Notes under the pieces: model-generated | The model's input: the letters and a program-made list of their open reading frames with translations, nothing else | What the model was told of the DNA's origin: nothing | Database searches by the model: none | Shown: positions 16,777 through 25,689 of the stretch, one piece after another | Layout: each line of letters starts with the position of its first letter | Numbering within the stretch: the first letter of the stretch is position 1 | Made by a program: the position numbers and the translations under genes | Origin: Candidatus Scalindua sp. | GTDB lineage: Bacteria > Planctomycetota > Brocadiia > Brocadiales > Scalinduaceae | NCBI GenBank assembly: GCA_018670825.1 | Contig: JABHIW010000048.1 | Location: 1 to 64,000 of the forward strand | DNA: 64,000 nucleotides | Direction: 5' to 3'

Positions 16777-17487
16777 ATGAACGGAAAGTCAAGATTTTTA
16801 TACGAACAATACTGGCGTGAACGTATTAGGAAATCAAAGGAAGGAGACAAAAGTGGACAAAAGCCTAACGAAATTTTTGTCACAGCTTCTGCCGCTTTGA
16901 AAGAGGGAGATAGAATTCTTGATGTGGGCTGCGGAAATGGGTACTTTGCACTTTATGTTAAAGATAAATTCGCGAGGCTATATGGATCAGATATTTCAGA
17001 AGAGGCTGCCCACGTTGCTCAGAGACAAGGTGTATTTACAACCATAATGGATCTGAATTCGTCGTTATCTTATAAGGATAATACATTTGATACCGTAACA
17101 TGCCTGGACGTAATCGAACATTTATTGGATCCTGGCTCGCTCATTGATGAAATTTATCGTGTGCTTCTGCCTGATGGACAATTGGTATTAACAACACCGA
17201 ATTTTAGGTATTTCAGGAATCTAAATAAGTTAATTTTCAAGGGCATTTTTCCTCATACAACTTCTGATGAATTTGCATGGAAAGGTGTGCATTTAAATTA
17301 TTTTACGAGAAGAGACCTGGAAAATCTTTTCAAAAAAGCTGGTTTTGTAGGAATGAGATTTTTCATTAATCAGGACCAATTCCTTTTATCTAAAAAGAGG
17401 AAGTTGGGCCATTTCTTAATCGGTGAGAAAACGTTTGGAGAATGGTTTTGCGGAAGCATAACCATCTCGGCATATAAGGAGTCCTGA
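16777..17487 (+). CDS. Class I SAM-dependent methyltransferase
   Basis: 236 residues. ILDVGCGNGYFALYV at about 47-61 is motif I, YGSDISEEA near 69-77 carries the ribose contact, and CLDVIEHLLDPGSLIDEIYRVLLPDGQLVLTTPN covers motifs II and III in the Methyltransf_11/UbiE style. A membrane-proximal segment in the last third (LNYFTRRDLENLFKKAGF) is the typical helix-turn end of this fold. It ends at 17487, immediately followed by the CDP-alcohol transferase start at 17488, so the two are tightly linked. Confidence 0.82.
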   Translation: MNGKSRFLYEQYWRERIRKSKEGDKSGQKPNEIFVTASAALKEGDRILDVGCGNGYFALYVKDKFARLYGSDISEEAAHVAQRQGVFTTIMDLNSSLSYKDNTFDTVTCLDVIEHLLDPGSLIDEIYRVLLPDGQLVLTTPNFRYFRNLNKLIFKGIFPHTTSDEFAWKGVHLNYFTRRDLENLFKKAGFVGMRFFINQDQFLLSKKRKLGHFLIGEKTFGEWFCGSITISAYKES

Positions 17488-18321
17488 ATGGCTACAAATA
17501 AATATCCAACACTCAGGGAAATTCGTGATACACATGCGTGGAAACGTGAATACGAAAGGTATTTACCATTAAGCAGGTTTGTTTTTCGCCCTGTAGGTTT
17601 TTTGCTTACCTGGTTAGCTATCCGTGTGGGATTGACTTCAGAAGCTGTTTCATGGTGGTCCGGGTTTGTGGGATTAATTGGATACGGGTGTTTGATGAGT
17701 GGTAGGGAACAATTGCTTCCATTCGGTATTGGCGCACTGATCTTTTTCAACATTCTTGACTGTGTGGACGGAAGTATTTCGCGTTGTATGAAAACACAAA
17801 ATCCATACGGACAGTTCCTGGATTCTATTATGGCATGGATCGACATGGGGTTCTGGGCACTTATCGGGATTATGGCATTTCGAAATCCAGAGTTTTTATT
17901 CTGCCCCAACCCGATGGGATATAGTCCTATTTTCTGGTTGGCAGTAGGAGGATTGGCCTGTTACTTCCACAATCTTATTGGACTTCTTGAGGGGACCTTC
18001 GAGCAATATATCAGGGTTGGGTGGAATGGCATAAGAACAGATAGCAATAATAGTTCTGACAATATGCCTAACAAAGATGGAAAGGATGCAAGTTGCCCTT
18101 ATAAGAGAACACTAATAAGTATTATCGGTAAAATTAATCACAACCTACGGGTCAGAGAAACACATTATCTTCTTTTGGTCCTGGCCTATCTGAGTAAGGT
18201 TATTGATTTATTATTAATCACTTATCTGTTTTATTATTTCATCCACGTCATACTGTTGCTTGTTATTTACTGCTGTCGTGGAAGACAACTACGTAAATTT
18301 TATCTACAGGAAAGACTATAG
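17488..18321 (+). CDS. CDP-alcohol phosphotransferase family membrane protein, variant active site
   Basis: 277 residues with several membrane helices. The family motif (D-x2-D-G-x2-A-R-x8-G-x3-D-x3-D) is found at residues 91-119, with Asp91, Asp94, Gly95, Arg99, Gly108 and Asp112 all in place, but the last Asp, expected at 116, is Ala; the next Asp is at 119. A-R is S-R here, which is a mild change. In the family that last Asp is the proposed catalytic base. The enzyme would transfer a phospho-alcohol from a CDP donor, either to a lipid or to a sugar of the locus glycan. Start at 17488 abuts the previous stop. The loop at 190-215 is polar and faces one side. Confidence 0.75.
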   Translation: MATNKYPTLREIRDTHAWKREYERYLPLSRFVFRPVGFLLTWLAIRVGLTSEAVSWWSGFVGLIGYGCLMSGREQLLPFGIGALIFFNILDCVDGSISRCMKTQNPYGQFLDSIMAWIDMGFWALIGIMAFRNPEFLFCPNPMGYSPIFWLAVGGLACYFHNLIGLLEGTFEQYIRVGWNGIRTDSNNSSDNMPNKDGKDASCPYKRTLISIIGKINHNLRVRETHYLLLVLAYLSKVIDLLLITYLFYYFIHVILLLVIYCCRGRQLRKFYLQERL

Positions 18322-18325
18322 TACA

Positions 18326-19093
18326 ATGCTGAAAACCGGTTACGACTTTACTAAAGAAGAAATTATTGAAAAATATAGTGTTTTGGATCAAAGGCGAGGG
18401 TTAGGAAAAGTGTTTAACGAACGGGTTATTGCTTTGTCAGGCAATTTGAGTGGCAAAAAAATTTTGGATGCAGGTTGTGGTTTTGGAGAATTACTTGTGG
18501 CGCTTGAGAAATGTTACTCCGCCAGTCATCTTTATGGCGTAGACCTGATAGATGTCCGAATTAAAGAAGTGTCTGATAAATCTGGTAAGATTGTAATAAA
18601 AAAAGGGGATATTCAGGAAAAAATTCCTTTCGAAGACAACTACTTTGATCTTGCATTTTGTACAGAAACCTTAGAACATTTAAAGAACCCAGATCATTGT
18701 CTTCAGGAAATTATACGCGTACTTAAAAGAACGGGATTTATCGTTATTACGGTTCCTAACGGAACGGGATTTTGGCCATTTCTTTATCTTGATAGTTTGA
18801 TTCCGACAAAATGGCTCAGAAGTCGCCTTTTACCCTATGAACACCCTTCAAATACTGATCAACCTGTAGACACCTGCTATGAGTATAAAGAGATTATTGA
18901 GCTTATTTGCCGTAATGGACTGCTGATTGAGAAGATTGAAGGTTGGCGGTATTTGCGCTATCTCCAAATGTTTCCTTTAATAAGAAATATTTCTCCTGTC
19001 GTAGAATGGTTTTTCGCAAAGTTCAAAATGGAGAGGTTTGCCTATAACTTATTTTTCCTATGCCGAAAAGATGAAGAGACCCAGGGATTATAA
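18326..19093 (+). CDS. Class I SAM-dependent methyltransferase
   Basis: 255 residues from the ATG at 18326. That ATG is chosen because it comes five bases after the previous stop and CAGGAAAG lies 12 bases upstream; the longer frame opening at 18260 would overlap the preceding gene by 62 bases. KKILDAGCGFGELL is motif I, followed by YGVDLIDVRIKE, a DIQEKIPFEDNYFDLAFCTETLEHL region and RVLKRTGFIVITVPNG, all usual for Methyltransf_11 enzymes. The last third has aromatic-rich helices (WRYLRYLQMFPLIRN) that may pack on a membrane or acceptor. Fifth methyltransferase of the window. Confidence 0.8.
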   Translation: MLKTGYDFTKEEIIEKYSVLDQRRGLGKVFNERVIALSGNLSGKKILDAGCGFGELLVALEKCYSASHLYGVDLIDVRIKEVSDKSGKIVIKKGDIQEKIPFEDNYFDLAFCTETLEHLKNPDHCLQEIIRVLKRTGFIVITVPNGTGFWPFLYLDSLIPTKWLRSRLLPYEHPSNTDQPVDTCYEYKEIIELICRNGLLIEKIEGWRYLRYLQMFPLIRNISPVVEWFFAKFKMERFAYNLFFLCRKDEETQGL

Positions 19094-19167
19094 TAATATA
19101 GCCCTAGTATTTTCAATGGACTTATTTATAGGAATAAAAAAATTCCAATACAAAGAAAATAGTTAAC

Positions 19168-20403
19168 ATGAACATCTGTCTTTTTTCTATAGTAACTTAC
19201 TGGCATGGTATAAAGGGAGGTATGGAGAACCATGGGAAAATCCTTTGTGAGGGTTTAGTAAAAAGAGGACATGAGGTAACGGTGATTTCTACAAGGCATC
19301 CGGATGGCAAGGAATATGAGGAAGTCAATGGGATAAAGATATATTACCTAATCAAAACAGGTTTCGGTACTTATTGGAAAAAATGGGGAAAAGAAAGTTT
19401 AAGGAAATTTAATCTGTTAGATAGCATAAAACCTTTTGATATTGTTTTAAGTCAGAGTTTTAGTGGATATTATTTTGCAATCAAAAAAGGAAAATACCGA
19501 ATACCCTTTGTCTCCTTTCTCCAGGGCGCCGGTCCTTCTCTTACTATTACAATGATTAAGGTGGCTTTTAGCCAGCAACGTATTCCTATTGCTGAAACAT
19601 TAAGAATTTCCTTGATGTACTTTGTTCACTATTTTGTGCTACAGTTGCCAACGGTGCTCCTTTCCGATTTAATAATCTGTGCAAGTGATGACGTTAAAAA
19701 ATCGGTAAGAAGGTGGTATCCTGTCAGGAGGAAAAAAATCTATACGATTATGAATGGTATAGACACTTTTGTTTTTTCACCAAACAAACAAGAAAGAGAC
19801 AGGCGGAGAAAACAGCTGGGCATGCGGGAAGAAGAGTGCCTTCTCATGACCTCTGGCACAATAAGTAAAGAAAAGGGACATCATTTAGCCGTAGAAACCT
19901 TGAATACACTATTAGAGGAAAACACTGGCTTAAAATTGGTAATTGTTGGTGCTGGTGAATATCTGGCATCTTTATCCGGATTAGTTGAAAAACATGGTTT
20001 GAAGGATCGGGTAATTTTAACAGGATTTATTCCTAATGAATATATCAGCAGCTATTACAATGCAGCAGATATATATCTGCTGCCTACATTGCGTGCTGAA
20101 GGTCTGCCGTTTACCTTAATAGAAGCTATGTCTCTTGGCTTGCCTATTATAGCAAGCAAAATAGGCGGCATCCCTAATATTTTGAAAAACGAGCAAGAAG
20201 GATTGTTGGTCAATCCAGGCGATACAGATGATATAGTATCAAAAATTTTGATATTATTACAAAATGAGAGCTTAAGGAAAGAGTTAGGGGCAAATGCCCG
20301 CAGTAAAGTACTGAACGAACTTAAAGCAGAAAACATGGTCAACAGAACGCTAAAGGTTATTGAGTCAAATCTTTTCTCAAATCAAAGAGGTGTTAAATAT
20401 TGA
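19168..20403 (+). CDS. Family 4 glycosyltransferase
   Basis: 411 residues, GT-B fold. N-terminal motif GIKGGMENHGKILCEGL at 14-30 is the GxGGxE-type loop. The C-terminal domain has SKEKGHHLAVETL, a GAGEYLASLSGLVEKHGL nucleotide-binding stretch and RAEGLPFTLIEAMSLGLPIIASKIGG, which contains the E-x7-E pair. A hydrophobic region near 125-170 could touch the membrane. Its stop overlaps the TTG start of the next gene (TTGA at 20400-20403), so translation is probably coupled. Confidence 0.88.
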   Translation: MNICLFSIVTYWHGIKGGMENHGKILCEGLVKRGHEVTVISTRHPDGKEYEEVNGIKIYYLIKTGFGTYWKKWGKESLRKFNLLDSIKPFDIVLSQSFSGYYFAIKKGKYRIPFVSFLQGAGPSLTITMIKVAFSQQRIPIAETLRISLMYFVHYFVLQLPTVLLSDLIICASDDVKKSVRRWYPVRRKKIYTIMNGIDTFVFSPNKQERDRRRKQLGMREEECLLMTSGTISKEKGHHLAVETLNTLLEENTGLKLVIVGAGEYLASLSGLVEKHGLKDRVILTGFIPNEYISSYYNAADIYLLPTLRAEGLPFTLIEAMSLGLPIIASKIGGIPNILKNEQEGLLVNPGDTDDIVSKILILLQNESLRKELGANARSKVLNELKAENMVNRTLKVIESNLFSNQRGVKY

Positions 20404-21440
20404 AAGTTCTTTTTTTGCCTCTCTATAACGACATTTGGGCAAGTAGTCGCTGTAGAATATATCTTTACAAAAAGAGACTGGAAAAGCATTCAATAAGTGT
20501 ACATATTTTGCCTCCTCCAAATCCCGATATTATCTCACGGGGAATTTATCTTTGTAAAATATTTTTTTCTCTTTTATGGGTTGATGTCGTTTATATACAG
20601 AAGAAAATATTCCCATCATATCTGTTTTTTATAATAAAGACCTTTAATAATCGCATAGTCTTTGACTTTGACGATGCGATCCATGCCTGTCCCTCATCTA
20701 TTGACACTCATCTCTTTGATACAAGAAGTAACGAAAGACAACTCAGCAATATACTTAAGAGGTGCAGCCATATAGTTGTGGGGAATTCCTATCTTTATCA
20801 GTTTGCAATGAAGCACAACTCCCATACCACAATTATACCAACCCCGGTAGACCATGAACAATTTTCTCCTCAGCAACCTGAGGGTTTGAATTCTCAATCA
20901 GAAAAGGGAAAGAGGAAAATAGTACTTGGGTGGGTGGGGCAAGGCCAAAATTTAATTTACCTAGATACCGTGAAGGACGCTTTACAAGAAATAAGTCATC
21001 TCAGGCGAAACAGGATCTGCCTTAAAGTCATAAGCAACAAGCCTTATTGCATTGAAGGTGTAGATGTTTTAAACCAAACCTGGAGTATAGAAAAAGAAGT
21101 TGATAATTTAAGATCAATAGACATTGGCTTGATGCCTCTTATTGATGATGAATGGACTCATGGTATATGTAGTTTTAAGGCTTTACAATTTATGTGTCTG
21201 GGGCTTCCTGTCGTTATCTCGCCGGTAGGAAACAATAAAGAAGTAGTCTCACACGGGAAAAATGGCTACTTTGCAAATACCAAAGAGGAATGGATAAGAT
21301 ATCTCTTAAATTTAATTGATGATGAAGAAAAAAGGAAAGAGTTTGGATTTGCAGGCAGAGAGTTTGTAATCACAAAATACACGTACGAGGTGACTACTCC
21401 TATGCTTGTAAAAGTATTGAGGGAAACCGTCTGTAATTAA
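20400..21440 (+). CDS. Family 4-like glycosyltransferase
   Basis: 346 residues. The TTG start at 20400 is supported by AAAGAGGTG eight bases upstream. The sequence shows the GT-B layout with a short N-terminal domain (MKVLFLPLYNDIWASSRCR), a FDFDDAIHA acidic stretch near 91-99, and a C-terminal domain with LGWVGQGQNLIYLDTVKDAL and GICSFKALQFMCLGLPVVISPVGN. The second glutamate of the usual E-x7-E is replaced by the KALQ sequence, as in a subgroup related to CapM/spore-coat transferases. It sits between another GT4 and a small methyltransferase. Confidence 0.78.
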   Translation: MKVLFLPLYNDIWASSRCRIYLYKKRLEKHSISVHILPPPNPDIISRGIYLCKIFFSLLWVDVVYIQKKIFPSYLFFIIKTFNNRIVFDFDDAIHACPSSIDTHLFDTRSNERQLSNILKRCSHIVVGNSYLYQFAMKHNSHTTIIPTPVDHEQFSPQQPEGLNSQSEKGKRKIVLGWVGQGQNLIYLDTVKDALQEISHLRRNRICLKVISNKPYCIEGVDVLNQTWSIEKEVDNLRSIDIGLMPLIDDEWTHGICSFKALQFMCLGLPVVISPVGNNKEVVSHGKNGYFANTKEEWIRYLLNLIDDEEKRKEFGFAGREFVITKYTYEVTTPMLVKVLRETVCN

Positions 21441-21461
21441 ATTTATCCAAACAAACAACAT

Positions 21462-22013
21462 ATGCTATCCACCTTACACCACTTACGAAAAGCACAAAGA
21501 ATGATACGAAAGATTAAACGTGAAAGCCGTATTAAAATTAACCTGGGATGCGGAGACGATTTTCTAAAGGGTTATCTAAATTGTGATCGTTACAATAATT
21601 GTGCTGACATTTCATTGGATATGCATGAATTACCATTTCTTGACGAAAGTATAGATTTAATAGAAACCCACCATGCATTAGAACATCTCCCAATGGAAAA
21701 GGCAGATAAAGCTATCTCCGAATGTTACAGAGTGCTGAAACATAAAGGGCATCTAATAATCAGTGTTCCAAATTTAGAAGAATGTCTTAAACTACTTCTA
21801 AGAAAATCTTCAAAAAACAAATTAGATCACATTATAAAAATGATTTATGGCTCACAAGAAAATGAAGGAATGTTTCATCGCTGTGGATTTACACCTCAAA
21901 TATTGAGTCAATTATTGGAATTAACGGGATTCAAGATACTATTATTAAAAGATGGGATTCCAAAAAGGCCAACTCCTACTTTTCTCTGCATTGCTGGTAA
22001 GGCCACTAAATAG
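21462..22013 (+). CDS. Small SAM-dependent methyltransferase (COG4627-like)
   Basis: 183 residues, close to the minimum for the fold. INLGCGDDFLKGYLNCDRY at about 27-45 is the diagnostic start of this group, in which the second strand follows very quickly after motif I. HHALEHLPMEKADKAISECYRVLKHKGHLIISVPN gives motifs II and III. FHRCGFTPQILSQLLELTGF near the end is the conserved C-terminal part. These small enzymes are common in polysaccharide loci and act on glycosyl acceptors. A 140-bp gap follows. Confidence 0.8.
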   Translation: MLSTLHHLRKAQRMIRKIKRESRIKINLGCGDDFLKGYLNCDRYNNCADISLDMHELPFLDESIDLIETHHALEHLPMEKADKAISECYRVLKHKGHLIISVPNLEECLKLLLRKSSKNKLDHIIKMIYGSQENEGMFHRCGFTPQILSQLLELTGFKILLLKDGIPKRPTPTFLCIAGKATK

Positions 22014-22176
22014 ACTGATCCGATTGAATTCAATATTAGCCAATAGTGTATGGGGTTCATTTTAGATATCGAAGAGGGGGATTGGGGAAACACAAGAGTG
22101 GAAGACGTATGCAGGTATACGCCTTAAATAATCTTTTTCAAGGACACTCTATTTGTTTTTCTGTATAGGTTATTAT

Positions 22177-23259
22177 ATGAAGTACATTGATCGTATCAAA
22201 GCACATACGGGACACATCTTATATCATCTTTGGCCCGGAGGAAAGACCATCCTTCCTTCCTCTGTTGTCCTTGAGTTTACCAACCGCTGTAATCTGAGAT
22301 GCAGTATGTGCTGGTGGGATTTTCAGAAAAGCGCAAAAAATGGGCATAAAGAATTAACACTTTGTGAATTTAAAACCTTGATCGATGAATTAGCGACATT
22401 TCGGCCCAGACTAACTATAACAGGTTCAGAGCCATTTATGCGCAAGGATGCTCCGGAAATCCTTGAGTATATTCATGAGAAGAAACTTACCGTAGACTGT
22501 ATTATGACCAATGGAACACTAATGTCTGAAGAAATAGCAGAGGCTATCGTGAAAACAAATCCAGGAATGGTCCAATTTTCCATTGATGGTGATGAAGATA
22601 TCCATGATCAGATCAGAAGTATGAAAGGGGCATATCAACGAACGGTAAAGGGTATAGAAATTTTAAAATCTGCTATAGAGCATGATGGCAAGTGTGAGGG
22701 GATAGGAATCAGATTAAACTGTGTTATCTCGCCTCAGAATCTTCATTGCTTAAACTCTGTAGCCAGGCTTGCAAAAGAACTCGGGGCACAGCTTCAATTT
22801 CAATATCTGATGTGGTTAGACAGGGATCGAATTAATCACCATCAAGCCTTCATGAGGAATACGCTTGAATTTGATGATAAGAACATCTGTAACCTTTATA
22901 GCAATCTTGAAGGTTTAGACCTGAAAATACTGGAGGAACAAATTGCTGAAATAAGAAAATTCTGCAATGAAAGTGGAGTACCCTTGTTCTTTATGCAATT
23001 TTCTGATCAAGCAGAAATAAAAATGTGGTATTCTGATCTAAACTTTATACCAAGAGGAAAGTGCCTTGAGCCGTTTCTCGTGAGTAGAATAGATGCTGAA
23101 GGCAATGTCAAGTTTTGCCCGCTTATTGACTACTCCTACGGTAACATAAAAGATGTCTCATTTCGTGTGTTATGGAACAACCTGAGGGCATTAAAGATAC
23201 GTTCTCTGCTGAGGAGACAACGGTTATTTCCCGGATGTATAAGATGTTGTAAGTTGTAA
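22177..23259 (+). CDS. Radical SAM protein with SPASM-like C-terminus
   Basis: 360 residues from the ATG at 22177 (a TTG at 22153 would add eight residues; neither has a strong ribosome site). FTNRCNLRCSMCWWDF at about 34-49 contains the CxxxCxxC motif (Cys38, Cys42, Cys45) for the 4Fe-4S cluster and SAM cleavage. GSEPFM near 89-94 corresponds to the SAM-binding GGEP segment, and SIDG follows. The C-terminus has further cysteines (GKCLEPF, VKFCPLIDYS, then GCIRCC) arranged like an auxiliary-cluster SPASM domain. Members modify peptides, sugars or cofactors; in a glycan locus, sugar modification such as deoxygenation or epimerisation is a fair guess. Confidence 0.85.
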   Translation: MKYIDRIKAHTGHILYHLWPGGKTILPSSVVLEFTNRCNLRCSMCWWDFQKSAKNGHKELTLCEFKTLIDELATFRPRLTITGSEPFMRKDAPEILEYIHEKKLTVDCIMTNGTLMSEEIAEAIVKTNPGMVQFSIDGDEDIHDQIRSMKGAYQRTVKGIEILKSAIEHDGKCEGIGIRLNCVISPQNLHCLNSVARLAKELGAQLQFQYLMWLDRDRINHHQAFMRNTLEFDDKNICNLYSNLEGLDLKILEEQIAEIRKFCNESGVPLFFMQFSDQAEIKMWYSDLNFIPRGKCLEPFLVSRIDAEGNVKFCPLIDYSYGNIKDVSFRVLWNNLRALKIRSLLRRQRLFPGCIRCCKL

Positions 23260-23319
23260 ATTCCGCGGATAGCATAGCAAATGGAGTTTTAAAGTGTTAA
23301 AGTCGCCTTTAGATAAAAT

Positions 23320-25674
23320 ATGAATAGTAATAGCATAAAAAATCTCAAAGATTCACCTCACCATTTAATCATTTCCGCAAGTGGAATTTCATTAGGCTTG
23401 TTTATTTGGGGTATTTATTCTTCTGCATCTTCACCGATTCTCTGGATATTTATAGCTATATGTATCTTGTATGTCTCTTTATACATTTCTTCTTCTATAA
23501 TTTCACGCCTCTCCGGCTTAAAAAGGTGTGAGGTGATAAGAAAAGATGCTTATAGCTATCTCCCGCTATTACTCTTCCTATTCTTTCTCGTTAAATACTC
23601 GTTTTCTGCAAGCACACCTTTCTATGACTACATGGTAGAGAGATACTTTTCCGGGATTTTAATAATTCCAATTGGAAGTATGATGATCTTCCTTAAAATA
23701 TTTATTTTTATAAATCAAATAAATATTCCTTCCAATCTGTTTGTCCTGAAAAAAAGCAGGGTTTACTATCTCCTGTCTATGCTTGCCGCCGTATATGCAG
23801 GCATGTTCTCATATTATTCAATTACCAGGCACGTAAATCTTAATTCAGGTATTGATTGTTTGGGATTTTACTCACAGGCGGTTTGGCTTTTTAGTAACCT
23901 TAAAGTGCCTTTCAGCTCTTTTTATAACGAAATCATCTTTGTGGATCACATGACACCCATTTTGATGTTTTTGGCTCCTTTTTATAAGATTTATAGTGAT
24001 CCGGTTACATTGCTTATTTTGCAAAGTGTATTATTATCATCAGGAATTTTCCCGATTTATTGGCTGGCCAAGGATAAGCTTGACAGCAATTTTCTGGCTA
24101 TCTCCCTATGTATTGGATACCTTCTTTATCCTGCATTGCAGTTTGCCAATTTGTATGAGTTTCATCCGGTAAATATAGCAACCCCTCTTCTTCTTTTTGT
24201 CTTCTATTTTTTTACCAAAGGGTCCTATGTCAGGTATTTTATTTTTCTGATTTTCGCCTTGTTGTGTAGAGAAGATGTTGTACCTATAGTTTTCTTTCTG
24301 GGAATATATATTTTTTTCTATGAAAGAAAGTGGAAGATCGGTGTTATCACAACCTTATTAAGTGTCTCCTGGTTCTATTTAGCTTATTGGATCCTTCTGC
24401 CATACATAACATCAGGAGAGAACTCAAAATTAAACGCTGGTTCCTTTGGCCTTTACTCTCATCTTGGAGGTAGCTTGGGAGAGATTTTAGCAACCATAGT
24501 GCTTCATCCCATTACAATTCTTAAGCAAATCCTGATTGTGGAAAAAATGGGGTATATCGTTTTATTGCTACTGCCGTTATGTTTTATCTCTCTTTTTCAC
24601 CCCCCTACTTTGCTAATCGGTTTTTCAATGATTATGGGAAACCTGTTGTCACATAATATATCCATGTCAACTATACGTTTCTTCTATACCGCAACTATCA
24701 CCCCTTTTATCTTTATTTCAGGTATATATGCTCTGCGGTTTTTGTTAGGCAAACAAAATTTTATTCTAAACTTCGTAAGAAAAATAAATCCAACATATAC
24801 TATTTCAAGGTCGAACCTTGTCATTGCCTTTTCATCTGTTATATTGTTTGCAAGTATAATCGGCAGTATTTTGTACGGTCCGTTACCATATTCTTCAGAT
24901 CCATATGCTGATGAATATTTGGTGAAGAAAGCAGGCGCAGAATCTGCAAAGGAAATATTTAAATTGATCCCACCAAATGCATCACTCTCAGCAGCCAATA
25001 ATCTGGGTGCACACCTGAGTAGCAGGGAAAAGATCTATTCTTTCCCGTATGATTATGCAGATCCTGAAGAGAAACCGGAATATGTGGTTATAAATCTAGC
25101 AAAACCATACAGTGGGACAAAATTAATAAGTCGTAATGAATTCAATAACAGTATAAGAGAAATACTGCTTCAACGTAACTATGGTGTATTCCACACCAAA
25201 GACGGTTATACTATTTTTAAAAAAGATTATAAGGATAATCTGGGTATAAAAAAAATTGCTTTTACCACTGACAGTCCTGATCAAATAGCAAACATTAAAT
25301 TAAACAGTGATATAATATTTTGGGGATATACATTGAGCACTTCGACAATAAGACCCAAGATACCTTTTCGTATTGTTTACTTCTGGAAGGCGTTAAAAGA
25401 TGTTGACGACGACTATTATATGTTAATCAAGCTTGTGGATGAAAGTGGAAAGATTGTATTTCAGCAGGATCATGATCCCGTTTACGGCCTTTATCCTACT
25501 CCTTCATGGAAAAAGGACAACCTGATCCATGAAGTATATTGGATTGAGTTGCCAATAACTGTCCAGCCAGGAATGTATCATATATATATGGGAGTGAGAA
25601 AAAGGACAGATGTAAGAATAGATAGTTTAGAAGGTTTAACAAAAGTAACGACTATTACAGTTCAAAAGTTTTAG
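23320..25674 (+). CDS. DUF2079 polytopic membrane protein, GT-C-like, with extracytoplasmic C-terminus
   Basis: 784 residues with about 12-13 hydrophobic segments up to residue 520. NLNSGIDCLGFYSQAVWLF near 177-195 and FVDHMTPILMFLAPFYKIY near 206-225 are the signature stretches of DUF2079, whose conserved acidic residue at the first loop is arranged as in GT-C glycosyltransferases that use polyprenyl-phosphate sugars. CREDVVPIVFFLGIY near 310-324 is also characteristic. Residues about 530-784 lie outside the membrane and appear as two small domains, the last one a beta-sandwich (VVYFWKALKD..., PVYGLYPTPSW, PGMYHIYMGVRKR). The next gene encodes the type of GT2 that makes polyprenyl-phosphate sugars, so it may supply the donor. 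Confidence 0.75.
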   Translation: MNSNSIKNLKDSPHHLIISASGISLGLFIWGIYSSASSPILWIFIAICILYVSLYISSSIISRLSGLKRCEVIRKDAYSYLPLLLFLFFLVKYSFSASTPFYDYMVERYFSGILIIPIGSMMIFLKIFIFINQINIPSNLFVLKKSRVYYLLSMLAAVYAGMFSYYSITRHVNLNSGIDCLGFYSQAVWLFSNLKVPFSSFYNEIIFVDHMTPILMFLAPFYKIYSDPVTLLILQSVLLSSGIFPIYWLAKDKLDSNFLAISLCIGYLLYPALQFANLYEFHPVNIATPLLLFVFYFFTKGSYVRYFIFLIFALLCREDVVPIVFFLGIYIFFYERKWKIGVITTLLSVSWFYLAYWILLPYITSGENSKLNAGSFGLYSHLGGSLGEILATIVLHPITILKQILIVEKMGYIVLLLLPLCFISLFHPPTLLIGFSMIMGNLLSHNISMSTIRFFYTATITPFIFISGIYALRFLLGKQNFILNFVRKINPTYTISRSNLVIAFSSVILFASIIGSILYGPLPYSSDPYADEYLVKKAGAESAKEIFKLIPPNASLSAANNLGAHLSSREKIYSFPYDYADPEEKPEYVVINLAKPYSGTKLISRNEFNNSIREILLQRNYGVFHTKDGYTIFKKDYKDNLGIKKIAFTTDSPDQIANIKLNSDIIFWGYTLSTSTIRPKIPFRIVYFWKALKDVDDDYYMLIKLVDESGKIVFQQDHDPVYGLYPTPSWKKDNLIHEVYWIELPITVQPGMYHIYMGVRKRTDVRIDSLEGLTKVTTITVQKF

Positions 25675-25689
25675 CGCTACCGACATATC

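Noticed and set aside
17370-17909. A 179-residue minus-strand frame
   Set aside because: It lies wholly across a methyltransferase and the CDP-alcohol transferase, both strongly supported on the other strand.
18260-18325. Extended N-terminus of the methyltransferase at 18326
   Set aside because: It would overlap the preceding gene by 62 bases; the ATG at 18326 is better placed after a ribosome site.
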